A DNA stretch of 64,000 bases from Pardosa pseudoannulata (Eukaryota; Arthropoda; Arachnida; Araneae; Lycosidae): NCBI GenBank assembly GCA_032207245.1, contig CM063506.1, forward strand, positions 12,731,439 through 12,795,438, in the 5' to 3' direction. A model generated the notes under the pieces. The model was not told the origin of the DNA. It was given only the letters and a program-made list of their open reading frames with translations, and did not search any database. Each line of letters starts with the position of its first letter. The first letter of the stretch is position 1. The translations under genes and the position numbers were made by a program. This document shows, one piece after another, positions 48,401 to 57,939 of the stretch.

Positions 48401-51400
48401 ATGAGGCAGGTAAAAAAAATGGTTTGTGTTTTGGCTGAGAATTATCGTTCTACAAAAATAATCGATTAAAATTATCACTTATGTACCTAATCTATTTATC
48501 AAGCCAAATCTAAAAATTTAGGCAATATCTAAGTTTAGGGATAAAACGTATGGAAATCATGCAGAAGATATTTAAATAATCTAAAAGAAATGATTAAATG
48601 AGATAGTTAAAGGAATGGCATCATTATGCGAAAAAATTGTTATTTTTACCTATTTATTATGTGATAAATTGATAAATTTAATAGCCTGCTCCTAAAATAG
48701 GGCTTGATATAATGGCATTAAATGCTCGAAAAGGGGGATGGGGTGAATTTTGAACGTTTTAAAGATGACAGTATTTTTCACTGTGATACGACGCTTATTT
48801 ATACCAATTTATTTTAGAATCGGATCTATAGTTTAGGAAAAAAAACTTTACTTGCTTTGAATTTTGATAACCTTAACTCATCAAAAATCCAATATGGATG
48901 CTCTATCCATACCACGTCCAACCGCTTCATAAATTCGAGGTCAGATACAGATAACTTAGTCTATTATTACAATACGAAAAGAAAGTTTAAGTCACAAAAA
49001 GTTGAAAAAAATAATAAACATTTATTTTAAAAGTAATAAAACAACTTTAGGAATAAGAATTTAAAAGAAAAAGCAGAAAATATTAAATTAGACATTTAGA
49101 AAAATTTGGCTGAGTCGGGGACAGAACCGTCAAACTGAGAAGTACGATGATCAAATGATCAGACCCTCTACCGAACGTGCTAGGCCTACACTCAATGAAG
49201 GAACTAATTAGAGTATATGAGAGTCGAGTAAACATAGTCCAGTTTTAATATTACGCTCCGCCCTCGCTGCTCTCTTATTCTATACTAAATTCATACCAAG
49301 AATGAATTGAAATAATAGCATTAAATGCTCGAAAAGGGGGGATGAGGTGGATTTCGAACTCACTTTGTATTTTGCGAACCCTAACTCATAAAAAATCCAA
49401 TATGGATGCCTGTATCCATTCCAGGTATAACCGCTTCATAAATTTGCGGATAGACAACTTAGGCTATTATTATATAGGGGATTATAAACTTGTACTTTAT
49501 TACATGTTACTGTATAAATTTAGTTATTAAACTCTAAAATGTAATTACCATATTCTTAAATAGGCACATTGTTATTTATACTTATTTATTTTATATCTGT
49601 AAAGAATAAGATAATATCTATTCTTGCTTACTAGAAGTAATATGTTTATATTTATGAGATAGTTTAAAATAGTAAAAGTATTGGGTATTAATTTTATTCT
49701 AATTTATTAAATAGTATATGAATCTTTTTGTAATTATCATAACGTTTAATTTTCTGGCATTTGATTTCAGGATCTGAAACTCGAAAAATTGAAGGAACTT
49801 GTAGATCTCCATTGCCAAGTTGCTGAAAAGGAGGTAAATACTTACCTTAAATTTTTGAACAGTTATGTAGTTTTACTCATCATTTCTCCGTGCTTTGGCT
49901 TAGTGTTCTTTTTTTATATGAAAACTTAAGTTTTAAAGTTAGATTTCTCTTCATCATAGAAATTCTTTATGTTTTGTTTTCTTTAAATATTTGACTAGAA
50001 ATAGTTTTATGAAATTGGTTTTACAAAAATTGTTTGAATATTTGTCTTAGTCTTATGTGAAGAGATATACAGCATTAACTAATAGTCTTCTGTTCAAATT
50101 TCCTTCACTGAATAATGGCTGAATAGATAAATCACTGCCTTTTCAGTAAGAAAATTCATGGGTTTCAAATGTTAAAGAATAAAAATTTTCATGTATAGAT
50201 GGATAGCTGCTAATTAGAATTTTTATTTATTTTTAAATAATGTAATCCTGTAATAAAATGAAAATTTTTATATCACATTTCTAGCAAGGATATTTGTAGT
50301 CATTTAACTACAAACTTTAACCCCTTCCAGGTTCATTTTATTTGGGGATTATAGGTAAAAAAAATGTCAATTTTTTATGCTTATTTTTATACATACATAG
50401 CTTTTTTAACATAATGGCATCATAAAAAATTTTCTAAAATTTAGTGTAAAAAAATCAATTTAAATAAATGAGTAATTTACTTGTATAGTTGGCTTTCTGT
50501 ACAACAGATATCATTAGAGTCAGTTCACACTAACTATAAATATAAAGCTCAGAATACCTAGCTTTTATCTTTAATTAAATTTTATTTATATCCTATGCAT
50601 TTACATAAAGGATTATGAAATTATTAATCAAAATTTGGCCGTGTATGATACAATCAAAAACACGGTACTGCACAGAGTCCAACATCGCAATCTGGACAGT
50701 AGAACCTTGTTTATCTCCTTACCTTCTTCCCTCTACTATCTCTCTTTGAGAAGCAAATAATCTAGTTGCCAGAAAAGTGAACAAAAGCATTCAAAACCAT
50801 AAAAAGCACATGTGAAATAATTCAGGAAAGACTGATTGCACAGTGTAAAATTTCACAGTGCCTGAGCTACACTCGGGATGAGCCAGGGTGGTACATTTCG
50901 CCTGCCTGAGTTCAGCACGGGAAAAACCAAGAAGGGGTTAAGCAGTATCTCCTGGTCTTACAAGGTAGTGACTGTTACATTAACATTATAAAGCGGTAGT
51001 TACTAGGGTTGGTCATTTTGCAGGCACAGTGGTATTTTTGCCAGAACATTGGCAAAAACTAGTAAAAATGGCAAAAGCTAAAAGTAGCTGGATTTAAAAA
51101 ATGTATAGAAAAATAATTTTGTACATAATACAAGTCAGACTTAAATTAGAATGTCAGTTAGATGTTTCATTAATATTGGGTAATCAAAACAATTTAAAAT
51201 AATTTACATTTGATGTTTACAATCAAAATACAAGTATAAACATAATCTGTATTGGTGTTTAAAATTAAGGTTACAAACATAAAAAATGAGATATTTGAGA
51301 TATATGGGTTTATGAAAATTTGTTATATTAATATCATGTTGTAAGGCAGGAAATGGTTATAGAAAAGTTTGCATAAGAGTTTAGTGTAGGCTGATATACA

Positions 51401-53744
51401 AATAGAGCAGCACAGGCCAAAATAGGATATATTGTAACTGTTTATTGCTTCATCTAATATGAAATGTGGCCAAGATGGGTGAGTGGGTACAGAGCTTTTT
51501 TTAGTTACCAGAGTTTGTGGGTTTGAGCCCCTCTGCTGGCATGGCTGTTTGTAGCCTTTCAGAATTGGCTTTAAGTCATAGGTCCATTAGTCCTCATATA
51601 TCAAAACAGCATATTGTAGTGCTAAAGACCAAATTAAGTGGATCCAAGATAAACAGGCTGTCTTGTGAAACAGCATGAGGGAAACACACACAAACATTGC
51701 TGGTCTTTGTGCCTAAAGATTCCTCTCAATTAGTCATTAATACAGTTTGTTTTTATCTGCTGATCCTCATATCTCTAGTGCCATGCATTTAAAGTCCACA
51801 TATTGATACTCCAAAGGTATTATAAGTTTTAGATGACCTTGTTTAGTCCTTTGTGCTAATGCTCATTGTTTGAAACTGTTACCATAATTTGGAGACTGAC
51901 TTAAGCTGAACATAACTTTAACTGAAACATAAGAATTGTTTAATAGTTTAAACCAAAGCCAGTGAATTAGTTCATTGTTATTTACTCTCCACTTGTTTGG
52001 TAATCATATTATTCACTGAAAAACATACAAACTTATTTGCATTTAGACATAGATTACTGTCTCAATGATACATTATATATTGTTAGTTAAAAAGCATTAA
52101 AGTTATATAGTATTAGATTAGAGTTAAAATTAGTAAAAATGAAAATAGATGCATCTTTTTGAATAAAACATATCTTTTTCTTTTTGTCCCACTGGCAAAA
52201 AGTGGTAGGAATCTATTTTTACAGGATAGTTTTTAATGGTTTTTTTTCCATCTTTAGCATAAGCATGCTAGCCGTAGTTATTGTGTTACATGTTCGTAAT
52301 TAGTCTTTTCTTTTTTAAAAAAAATGAAATAGTTCTGCATTTTTTATATATGGTTAGGTTTAGTTTAAAGCAGTACTTATGGTCTACTCTTTTGCTGCAT
52401 TTGGGCTAATGAGACAATAATTTATTGTTTAAAGCTTATTCCAAACAGCTATGAACATTTATACCACTAATGGGATTCGAACCTACAAAGTCTGGTACCA
52501 AAGCACAGTATTTTGATTTATAAATTAAGTTGTCTTAAAGGGATATCTGTCCTAAATTAGAGTGCTTAGTAAATTTTACTGATTTCAGTTATAATTTTTA
52601 AAAAATTAAGTTTGTAGTATCTTTATCTTGGTAATTTATTCAATTAATATTATATTCCATGCTAAATGTGGCATGGGAGTTTGTGTTCAACCTCTCACTA
52701 CTGACATTATGATCATAGCTATTCGTAATCCCCTTTAAGCAGAAGGTCTGGTCTCATTTGCCAACATATCTATCCAAACCAAACCAATCCATGCTAAAAT
52801 GTTCTTTCTTGTTTATCATCCTTGAATGATACAGAATTGAACATTTGTATGAAATTGATTAATAAAATTTATGTATATTTTCTTTTTATATTATACAAGG
52901 GGTGATTAAAAAAAAAGGTTACAAGGAGAATAAAGAAATATTTATTAACAAAAGACAAAATACATAAGGGAATTAAGAGGCATACATGCCTATCACTTTT
53001 TGACATAATCACCAAGTTTATTTAGGCATTTATGAGAGTGCAGAAGCAACTTGTTTAACTGTCTTGGTAGAAATCAGGTCCCTGTCCATTGAGCCAGGTC
53101 TCGGTGGATGTTTTCACAGCACTGTCTGAAGAGAATCGACTGCCGGATAAGTGCTCCTTCAACTTCGGAAACAGGAAATAGTCACTGGGTGCCAAATCTG
53201 GGCTGTATGGGGTGTGACTCCAGATTTCACACCTGAACAATCAGAACAATTCCTGCATTGCAAGACTTGGCTCAATGGACAGGGACCTGATTTCTACCAA
53301 GACAGGTTAAACAAGTTACTTCTGCATTCTGATATATGCCTAAATAGACTTTGTGATTATGTTGAAAAGTGATAAGCATGTATGCCTCTTAATTCCCTTT
53401 TGTATTTTCTGTCTATTGTTAATAAATATATCTTTATTCGACTTGTAACCTTTTTTTTATCACCCCTCGTATATTGTTTTAATTCTTATTCAATTAATAC
53501 TTTATTACTGTTCTTTTTTTTCTTACTTTTTTCTCTTCTACAATTTTTATTCATAAAATTATGTTTCTCTTTTAAGATCCAGTGGTATAAGAATATGATA
53601 CCTATTAAGGACATGACTATGGATGATTTTGAAGATTACTTCCCTGATCGCAAAGATAATGTTGCTAAATATCCTAATTTCTGGCCACATGAAGATCCAC
53701 CAAGACCAGTTTTCCCTTATTTAGAAAAGAAAGACCACCACTAA
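39347..53744 (+). CDS. ATPsynD: ATP synthase subunit d, mitochondrial (five coding exons)
   Basis: Coding exons are 39347-39468, 44507-44603, 46461-46532, 49771-49833 and 53577-53744. They give 173 codons plus stop, the usual length for subunit d. This protein is part of the peripheral stalk of F1Fo-ATP synthase in the inner mitochondrial membrane, holding F1 still against the rotor. Conserved marks are IDWAAFAERVP (residues 11-21), PTIDFAAYR, LKVPYPADKVSS (about 77-88), a charged central helix, MTMDDFEDYFPD and KYPNFWPHEDPP near the C-terminus. Length across the central helix matches fly ATPsynD exactly. All four introns are GT-AG and 1.9-5.0 kb long, each spliced phase-consistently. The introns hold many transposons, yet the coding sequence is intact. 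The start is the first ATG of the conserved N-terminus (MAAKRF). Confidence 0.97.
40353..40614. mobile_element. piggyBac-type MITE in intron 1 (body 40357-40610)
   Basis: A 254-bp element with inverted ends CCCTTTAACTGTCA / TGACAGTTAAAAGG flanked by TTAA on both sides. A GATTATCTCGGG segment near the right end forms a small palindrome (CCCGAGATTATCTCGGG). It resembles the element at 63205-63420. Confidence 0.87.
40833..41604. mobile_element. hAT non-autonomous element in intron 1 (family B)
   Basis: Ends TAGGGTTGGCATGTTTTTGCC and its inverted counterpart ending ATGACCAACCCTA. The flanking octamers CCTCTCTC and CTTCTCTC match at 7 of 8. Repeated TTTTTGCCA / TGGCAAAAA motifs crowd both ends. 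An inverted relative is in intron 4 at 51004-52276. Confidence 0.82.
42641..42815 (+). mobile_element. tRNA-derived SINE with target duplication, intron 1
   Basis: A diverged full copy between direct repeats AAAAATTTCA (42631-42640 and 42816-42825). The B-box reads GGTTTAAATCC. Confidence 0.88.
43008..43193 (+). mobile_element. tRNA-derived SINE with target duplication, intron 1
   Basis: Bounded by 12-bp direct repeats CAGGAATCAGAT (42996-43007 and 43194-43205). About 13 extra bases precede the usual GCCGAAC start. The B-box GGTTCGAATGTC is nearly intact. Confidence 0.9.
43850..44430 (-). pseudogene. LINE reverse-transcriptase C-terminal remnant, antisense in intron 1
   Basis: The minus strand reads LLLYKTLVTYAPEMW, then HCNIFWEA..., RRMNLEIYKLYTEPEIVKFI and IQRLKWERHLIQTEND, followed by a KRKTKI tail. 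This matches the end of RT polyproteins of jockey/RTE-like LINEs (YKTLI...YG.E.W; LY.EPDIVK.IK..RLKWAGH). Frameshifts and stops show decay. It lies antisense to the host gene. Confidence 0.75.
44507..44603 (+). CDS. ATPsynD: ATPsynD coding exon 2
   Basis: Follows acceptor TTTGCAG. Completes codon 41 as Asn and encodes LMSLPEKAPTIDFAAYRNRL to FEKQ, ending in phase 0 before GTAAAT. Intron 2 (44604-46460) contains nothing I recognise. Confidence 0.96.
46461..46532 (+). CDS. ATPsynD: ATPsynD coding exon 3
   Basis: Follows acceptor TTTCTAG. Encodes 24 residues with LKVPYPADKVSSLID, the best conserved core of the family, and ends before GTACGT. Intron 3 (46533-49770) carries the Helitron at 48332-49481. 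Confidence 0.96.
48332..49481 (-). mobile_element. composite Helitron in intron 3
   Basis: The minus-strand 3' end is a hairpin CCTGTCATATGACAGG with CTATATGCTAG before a T. A first 5'-like module ends near 48965, followed by a tRNA-like segment (about 49090-49190) and a second 5' module ending TCCCCTATATAATAATAGCC at 49481. The layout parallels 25464-26348 and 27524-28640. It sits in the opposite orientation to the host gene. Confidence 0.82.
49771..49833 (+). CDS. ATPsynD: ATPsynD coding exon 4
   Basis: A 21-codon exon after acceptor TTTCAG. It encodes the heptad-rich helical stretch DLKLEKLKELVDLHCQVAEK and ends before GTAAAT. Intron 4 (49834-53576) holds a piggyBac-type MITE, a hAT element, three SINE copies and a palindromic mariner. 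Confidence 0.95.
50317..50941. mobile_element. piggyBac-type MITE in intron 4 (body 50321-50937)
   Basis: A 617-bp element with inverted ends CCCCTTCCAGGTT / AACCAAGAAGGGG and TTAA on both sides. The right third is GC-richer than the intron around it. No transposase. Confidence 0.8.
51004..52276. mobile_element. hAT non-autonomous element in intron 4 (family B, inverted)
   Basis: It starts TAGGGTTGGTCATTTTGC and ends GCATGCTAGCCGTA, and aligns in reverse to 40833-41604. GTAGTTA occurs at the left flank (50996-51002) and overlapping the right edge (52274-52280), so the exact boundary is ambiguous by a few bases. A SINE (51463-51637) inserted later. Confidence 0.75.
51463..51637 (+). mobile_element. 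tRNA-derived SINE, diverged, inside hAT element
   Basis: GTGGCCAAGATGGGTGAGTGG, GGGTTTGAGCCCC, TGGCATGGCTGTTTGTAGCC and GGCTTTAAGTCATAGGTCC align along the family consensus. The tail is degraded (AAAGACCAAATTAAG). Confidence 0.75.
52351..52512 (-). mobile_element. tRNA-derived SINE, diverged, antisense in intron 4
   Basis: Reverse complement of the family: GGTTAGGTTTAG tail, TGGTCTACTCTTTTGCTGCA, GGGCTAATGAGAC, and a B-box complement GGGATTCGAACC that remains perfect. It is one of only three minus-strand pieces of this family here. Confidence 0.75.
52667..52787 (+). mobile_element. 5'-truncated tRNA-derived SINE with target duplication
   Basis: Only the part from the middle of the tRNA head to the tail is present, yet direct repeats TCCATGCTAAA flank it (52656-52666 and 52788-52798). 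The truncation therefore happened during insertion, as with LINE-type target-primed reverse transcription. Confidence 0.82.
52896..53469. mobile_element. palindromic mariner element in intron 4
   Basis: It lies between TA dinucleotides (52894-52895 and 53470-53471), with ends CAAGGGGTGATTAAAAAAAA and TTTTTTTATCACCCCTCG. About 210 bp at each end are inverted copies of the same mariner 3' end, including the transposase C-terminus TWLNGQGPDFYQD and its stop. The unique centre keeps only HTPYSPDLAPSDYFLFPKLK and neighbours. It is a head-to-head derivative lacking the 5' half of a mariner. It ends 107 bp before the last ATPsynD exon. Confidence 0.9.
53055..53240 (-). pseudogene. mariner transposase C-terminal fragment
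   Basis: The minus-strand frame contains HTPYSPDLAPSDYFLFPKLK, the motif around the third catalytic Asp of mariner (DD34D) transposases. It continues through GSRFSSDSAVKTSTETWLNG to a stop. The N-terminal DNA-binding half and the first two catalytic Asp are absent. A second copy of the extreme C-terminus runs on + at about 53262-53371. Confidence 0.9.
53577..53744 (+). CDS. ATPsynD: ATPsynD coding exon 5 and stop
   Basis: Follows acceptor TTTTAAG. Encodes 55 residues (IQWYKNMIPIKDMTMDDFED to EKKDHH) and TAA. The KYPNFWPHEDPPRP motif is the C-terminal hallmark. AATAAA occurs at 53748-53753 and 53753-53758, only 4-9 bases after the stop. The real polyadenylation signal is probably further downstream. 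Confidence 0.96.
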   Translation: MQWYKNMIPIKDMTMDDFEDYFPDRKDNVAKYPNFWPHEDPPRPVFPYLEKKDHH

Positions 53745-53759
53745 AGAAATAAAATAAAC

Positions 53760-55430
53760 CAATTGAAAACTTTTGAAATATATTAGTTCAAGCAAATGTA
53801 ACCTAAGAAAAAGGTTAATTGTTTATATTAGGTACTGTATCCTAAAGAATTGTACAATTAATTAAAAGAAGTTTGATTTATCTTGTATGTATATTTTTAA
53901 TCTTTATAAGAATCACTTAATATATGTAAATGATAGCTTAAAAGTTTTCTTATTACTGATTGTTCTCACTTTTTATGTTCTCTAAGTATTTTTAAAAACT
54001 ATATCCTTCATATAAACATTAGAATTTACATAACTGTTGCTCTTTCCAATATAAATTTTTAGACTGTAAATAATTAAATCACAACAAAAATATAACAGCT
54101 TGAATTAATAATAATGAACTGTGTATATTTTCAGAATTATATAGGTTACTAACTATATATATTTCCAAATATAAGCCCATCTGTGTATAAACATTTTTTG
54201 TTGAAAAATTTACTTAAAGTTGAAAACCCGTATATAAGTTGAAGTGGAAAAATTTCTTTCTAACGTATAAAAATGTTGTCAAGTAAGTGAAATGGGTGAA
54301 ATATTTTCCAATCAAATTGTTGGTAAAGTGTAAAACCAATGGTTCTCAAACTTTTAATCACAGAATCAAACTTGAGAACCTTCGAGGTAGAAGATTGGCT
54401 GCAAATACCAAGGTAATTTCTTAGCATGTTTCTACAGTGATGAAGAGAGGCATCTTAAAATTTAATTGTTGAGCATCTTCATACATTACTTATTTCACAA
54501 TTTTAAGTCTACTTTTTTTGATAACTGTTACATCACTGAGTTTGAAAATCTTGTCCCTAGATCATGTGGCAATAAATTTTTTACATATTTGACACTACTA
54601 GTTTAAGCCCTGGCAACCCTATAAAAAGTTACCCCTTTTTTAGAAATTTAAACAATGTAAATTTTAAAATATGAAAAAGTTATTTTTAGCAATTTATCAC
54701 CTGTTTCTGGTGTTTGGAAAAATGTTTTCTACAAGATTAGCCAATCAGCTACAGATTTAGTATAGGTTTCCGTAGTGTGTTTTAAAAATTTTGGTACTTT
54801 TTTTACTATTTTAGCTTGATTATAGCACAAATAGGATTCTTACAATTATATATGTATATATAATTATATGTGTTATATATGTGTGTATCTATATATATAT
54901 ATATATATATATATTATTGATTTGTCTTTTTTTTTTCACCAATGCTAGCAAAGAACATTGTTCTACAACTGTTCCATAGATAACCATATAAACTGATCCC
55001 TCCACTTAACCTCAATTAAAAGTCCCAGAAGTTCTTGGCCTATACATGAAAATATATGGTATACATACACTGACACAAATGTGTCTATAATTATGTATAT
55101 TTTAACTGATTTGAAAACATTTTTCATTATGAAATATTTCAATAGCATTACTGCATTACCATCTGTTGTAAACTGGCAAGATTATCTGTTAAAGAGTGAT
55201 ATATAACAGTATGTGAAGGGGATTTTAATATGACAATACATTTTTCTTATTAATGGTATCAAAGAATTCATGTTCAGAATTAGGTGAGTCTACAGCAAAT
55301 CATGTTGATTTGTATGTTAAAACTAGTCTTAATAGTCATTATTTAAGATTGGTTGGCATTCTTGGAATTAAGTCAGTAAAATCATCCCCCCCCCCAAAAA
55401 AAAAAAGAACACTGAATAAATTTTCCTTGC
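53760..55430. other. 3' flank of ATPsynD, AT-rich
   Basis: The 3' UTR must lie at the start. A hairpin GGTTCTCAA/TTGAGAACC is at about 54341-54380, and a (TA)n tract at 54886-54914. No other gene or bounded repeat is seen. Confidence 0.45.
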
Positions 55431-55434
55431 TGTT

Positions 55435-55614
55435 GCCGAACAATGGCCGAAGGGTTAGGGTGCTGGCCTTCGGAGCCGGAGTTCGTGGGTTCGAATCCCA
55501 CTATGGCATGGATGTTCGTAGCCGTTCGGAATCGGCTTTAAGCTGTAGGTCCCGGTATCATTAGCCCTTGTGTTGCAAAAAGTAGACCGTAGCACTCCAA
55601 AACCAAAACCAAAA
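55435..55614 (+). mobile_element. tRNA-derived SINE, near-consensus, with target duplication
   Basis: One of the best preserved copies. A-box TGGCCGAAGGG (55444-55454), anticodon-like loop CTTCGGA, perfect B-box GGTTCGAATCC (55488-55498) inside the T-stem GTGGG/CCCAC, and tail CCAAAACCAAAACC. Direct repeats TCCTTGCTGTT flank it (55424-55434 and 55615-55625). Confidence 0.95.
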
Positions 55615-55629
55615 TCCTTGCTGTTACAA

Positions 55630-57500
55630 AATTGTACTCCCCCCTTTTTTAAAAAAAAAATCAATCCGTGCAAGTTAAGAGAAGGTACTTGAAATAAATT
55701 ATTGTTTTATAAACCGTGTAACAACTAGATCGTTAGCTCTAGAGACTTGCATCAAAATTTTTAAAACAGTAGCCTGCAATCATAAATTATTTCTTTGGTT
55801 TTGTACCAAAGTTAAAAACACATGCAAGTCTTAAGTAAAGTGTTATAAATTTTCTTTAAGGGGCTGAAATATTTGTAACTCTGAAGACAAAACGTTTTAC
55901 AAATTTTACAGTATTTAAATGTGAAGATTGTTTAGTGCATGTTCTCTACATATAAATAAAAATCCTTACAAAAAGCATTTTGAACAGGATTTTTGATTTT
56001 TTTGCTCCTTTTTCATATATTTACCAATGATGATTTTGTACCTTTAGCAATTATACAAGGTTCTTACATTCCTTAAATTTAGGTAATTGTTCAAAAAGGG
56101 CCCTTAAAGCTATTAATTTTTATATTGGGTCTTTAATTTTTAAACAAATTATTCTTAACAGCAAATTAATTTGAACTAAATCATTAAAAGTGAAAGCTGA
56201 GATGCCAAAAAATTTTACTGTATGGCCTGTCATGAAATGAAGTTTTAAAATAAGATATTTTGAGAGAATTTTGTGAGAAGACCAAACTATTTAAAGCTTA
56301 ATAAGCTTTTATGTGTATTAATAAATAGTTCATCTGTCACGTAGAACATTTATGAAGCTTTAAAAAATGATTTAGAAAAGTTTACAGTGTGCAGATTGTA
56401 GTTATTTGGAACATCAAAAATGCATACATTGGTTCCATATTTTAAATAGTGCTTTTAGAAAATTGGCATTATCTTCTGATTGGAATATTGCTTCAGTGTT
56501 ATTTGGACTGAATTGGTTATTTAAAGTCTCTTCTGCAAGAATAAATAATTTTATAAATGGAACAGCTTTCTGTAAAATTTTGTAATTATAATGGGGTGGG
56601 GGGAGGGGAGTGTTTCTGTCAACCATAATTTTTTCTAGGGAGGTCCTTAAAAAAATCTCCGATTCTTTAAAAACTCCTTTATTTTCACTTTAAAAAACTT
56701 GTATGATTTTTATAATTGTTTCACCAGTCAATGAAAAAATAAGCTAGCTGTCAGTAAAAGATCACAAGTTTTTTTTTAACATTAATGAAAATATTTTGGA
56801 ATTACTGCAAAGTTTTTGTTGCAAAATTCTGCATTGAAGAAGCCTGTTCTTAATGTAGATGCATATTTAACGAACATGCCCTTTGATTTGCTTGCAGATG
56901 AATATATGGTGAAGGATAGGTTTCAACATTTGAAAAAGAAACAAATCACAAGTAGGGGAACATTAAAATTTAGTTCTCCAGTGTAAAAAGAACTGGGAAT
57001 TCAAAATATCACTTTTGATTCAAGCTGTAAAAGGGGCATTATTGTCACATGAAAGTGATAGTTTTAAAGGAAATTTTCAATGTCTGGGAGAATACTGGCT
57101 GATAAAAGTTGCTGAGGAACATAGAACAGTAGATCAATAAACTTAATGGTGAAAGACAATATATATAGTTTATAAAAATATTTTGTAAATATTTACCAAA
57201 TATATTAGCTTTAGTGAAATAAAAAAAAGTAAGATTTAAGAGGAAAAGGAAGTTACATTTTAAAGTCATGAGATAGCAATGGATAACACTCTTTAAAAAT
57301 CATGGGCAAGAAGAAAAGTTAATATGAGAAATTTAATTTTAACTTTACTTTATTCTGTAACAGTTTTTTAACTGTGGATATACATTTTTTTTAATCCCTC
57401 CCTTCTTTCTCCAGTCAATATCATGGAGTGAAGTTTTGCATGCAATTTTTTTTTTTTATAATGCTTGTGATATTTCTAGGCTAGTGTGTCCAAAAGCAAT
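55630..57500. other. AT-rich non-coding stretch, nothing recognised
   Basis: Short ORFs only. A G-rich run GGGGTGGGGGGAGGGGAG is at about 56592-56610. No bounded repeats. Confidence 0.45.
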
Positions 57501-57516
57501 GCTCAAAAAGATTAAA

Positions 57517-57689
57517 GCCAAACGATGGCCGATTGGTTAGGGTGCTGGCCTTCGGTACCAGAGTTTGTGGGTTCAAATCCCACTATGGCATGGATGTTTG
57601 TAGCCATTCGGAATCAGCTTTAAGCTGTAGGTCCCGGTCTCATTAGCCCTCGTGTTGCAAAAAGTAGACCATAGCACTCCAAACCAAAC
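57517..57689 (+). mobile_element. tRNA-derived SINE, near-consensus, with target duplication
   Basis: A full copy with B-box GGTTCAAATCC, flanked by 13-bp direct repeats CAAAAAGATTAAA (57504-57516 and 57690-57702). Confidence 0.95.
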
Positions 57690-57939
57690 CAAAAAGATTA
57701 AAAACATCCATTTCTTGCACCTAAAAAATATTTTATTTCTTATTTCACATATTACATAACTACCAGCATATTTATAAACTAATTGGAGATAGTTGACTAG
57801 ATTTAAGATTTTATACAATTTTGAGATTAAAAAAATGCACATTTGTTAAAACTCAATTTTAGTATGCAAAACCTTTATTATTTATTATTTTTAATGTTTC
57901 TTCATTATTTTTTTAGTTACCACTTTTTTAAACTTACAA

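Noticed and set aside
50113..50175. Very degraded SINE head in intron 4
   Set aside because: ATAATGGCTGAATAG and GGGTTTCAAATG are suggestive, but there is no tail or duplication, so it is not listed as a feature.
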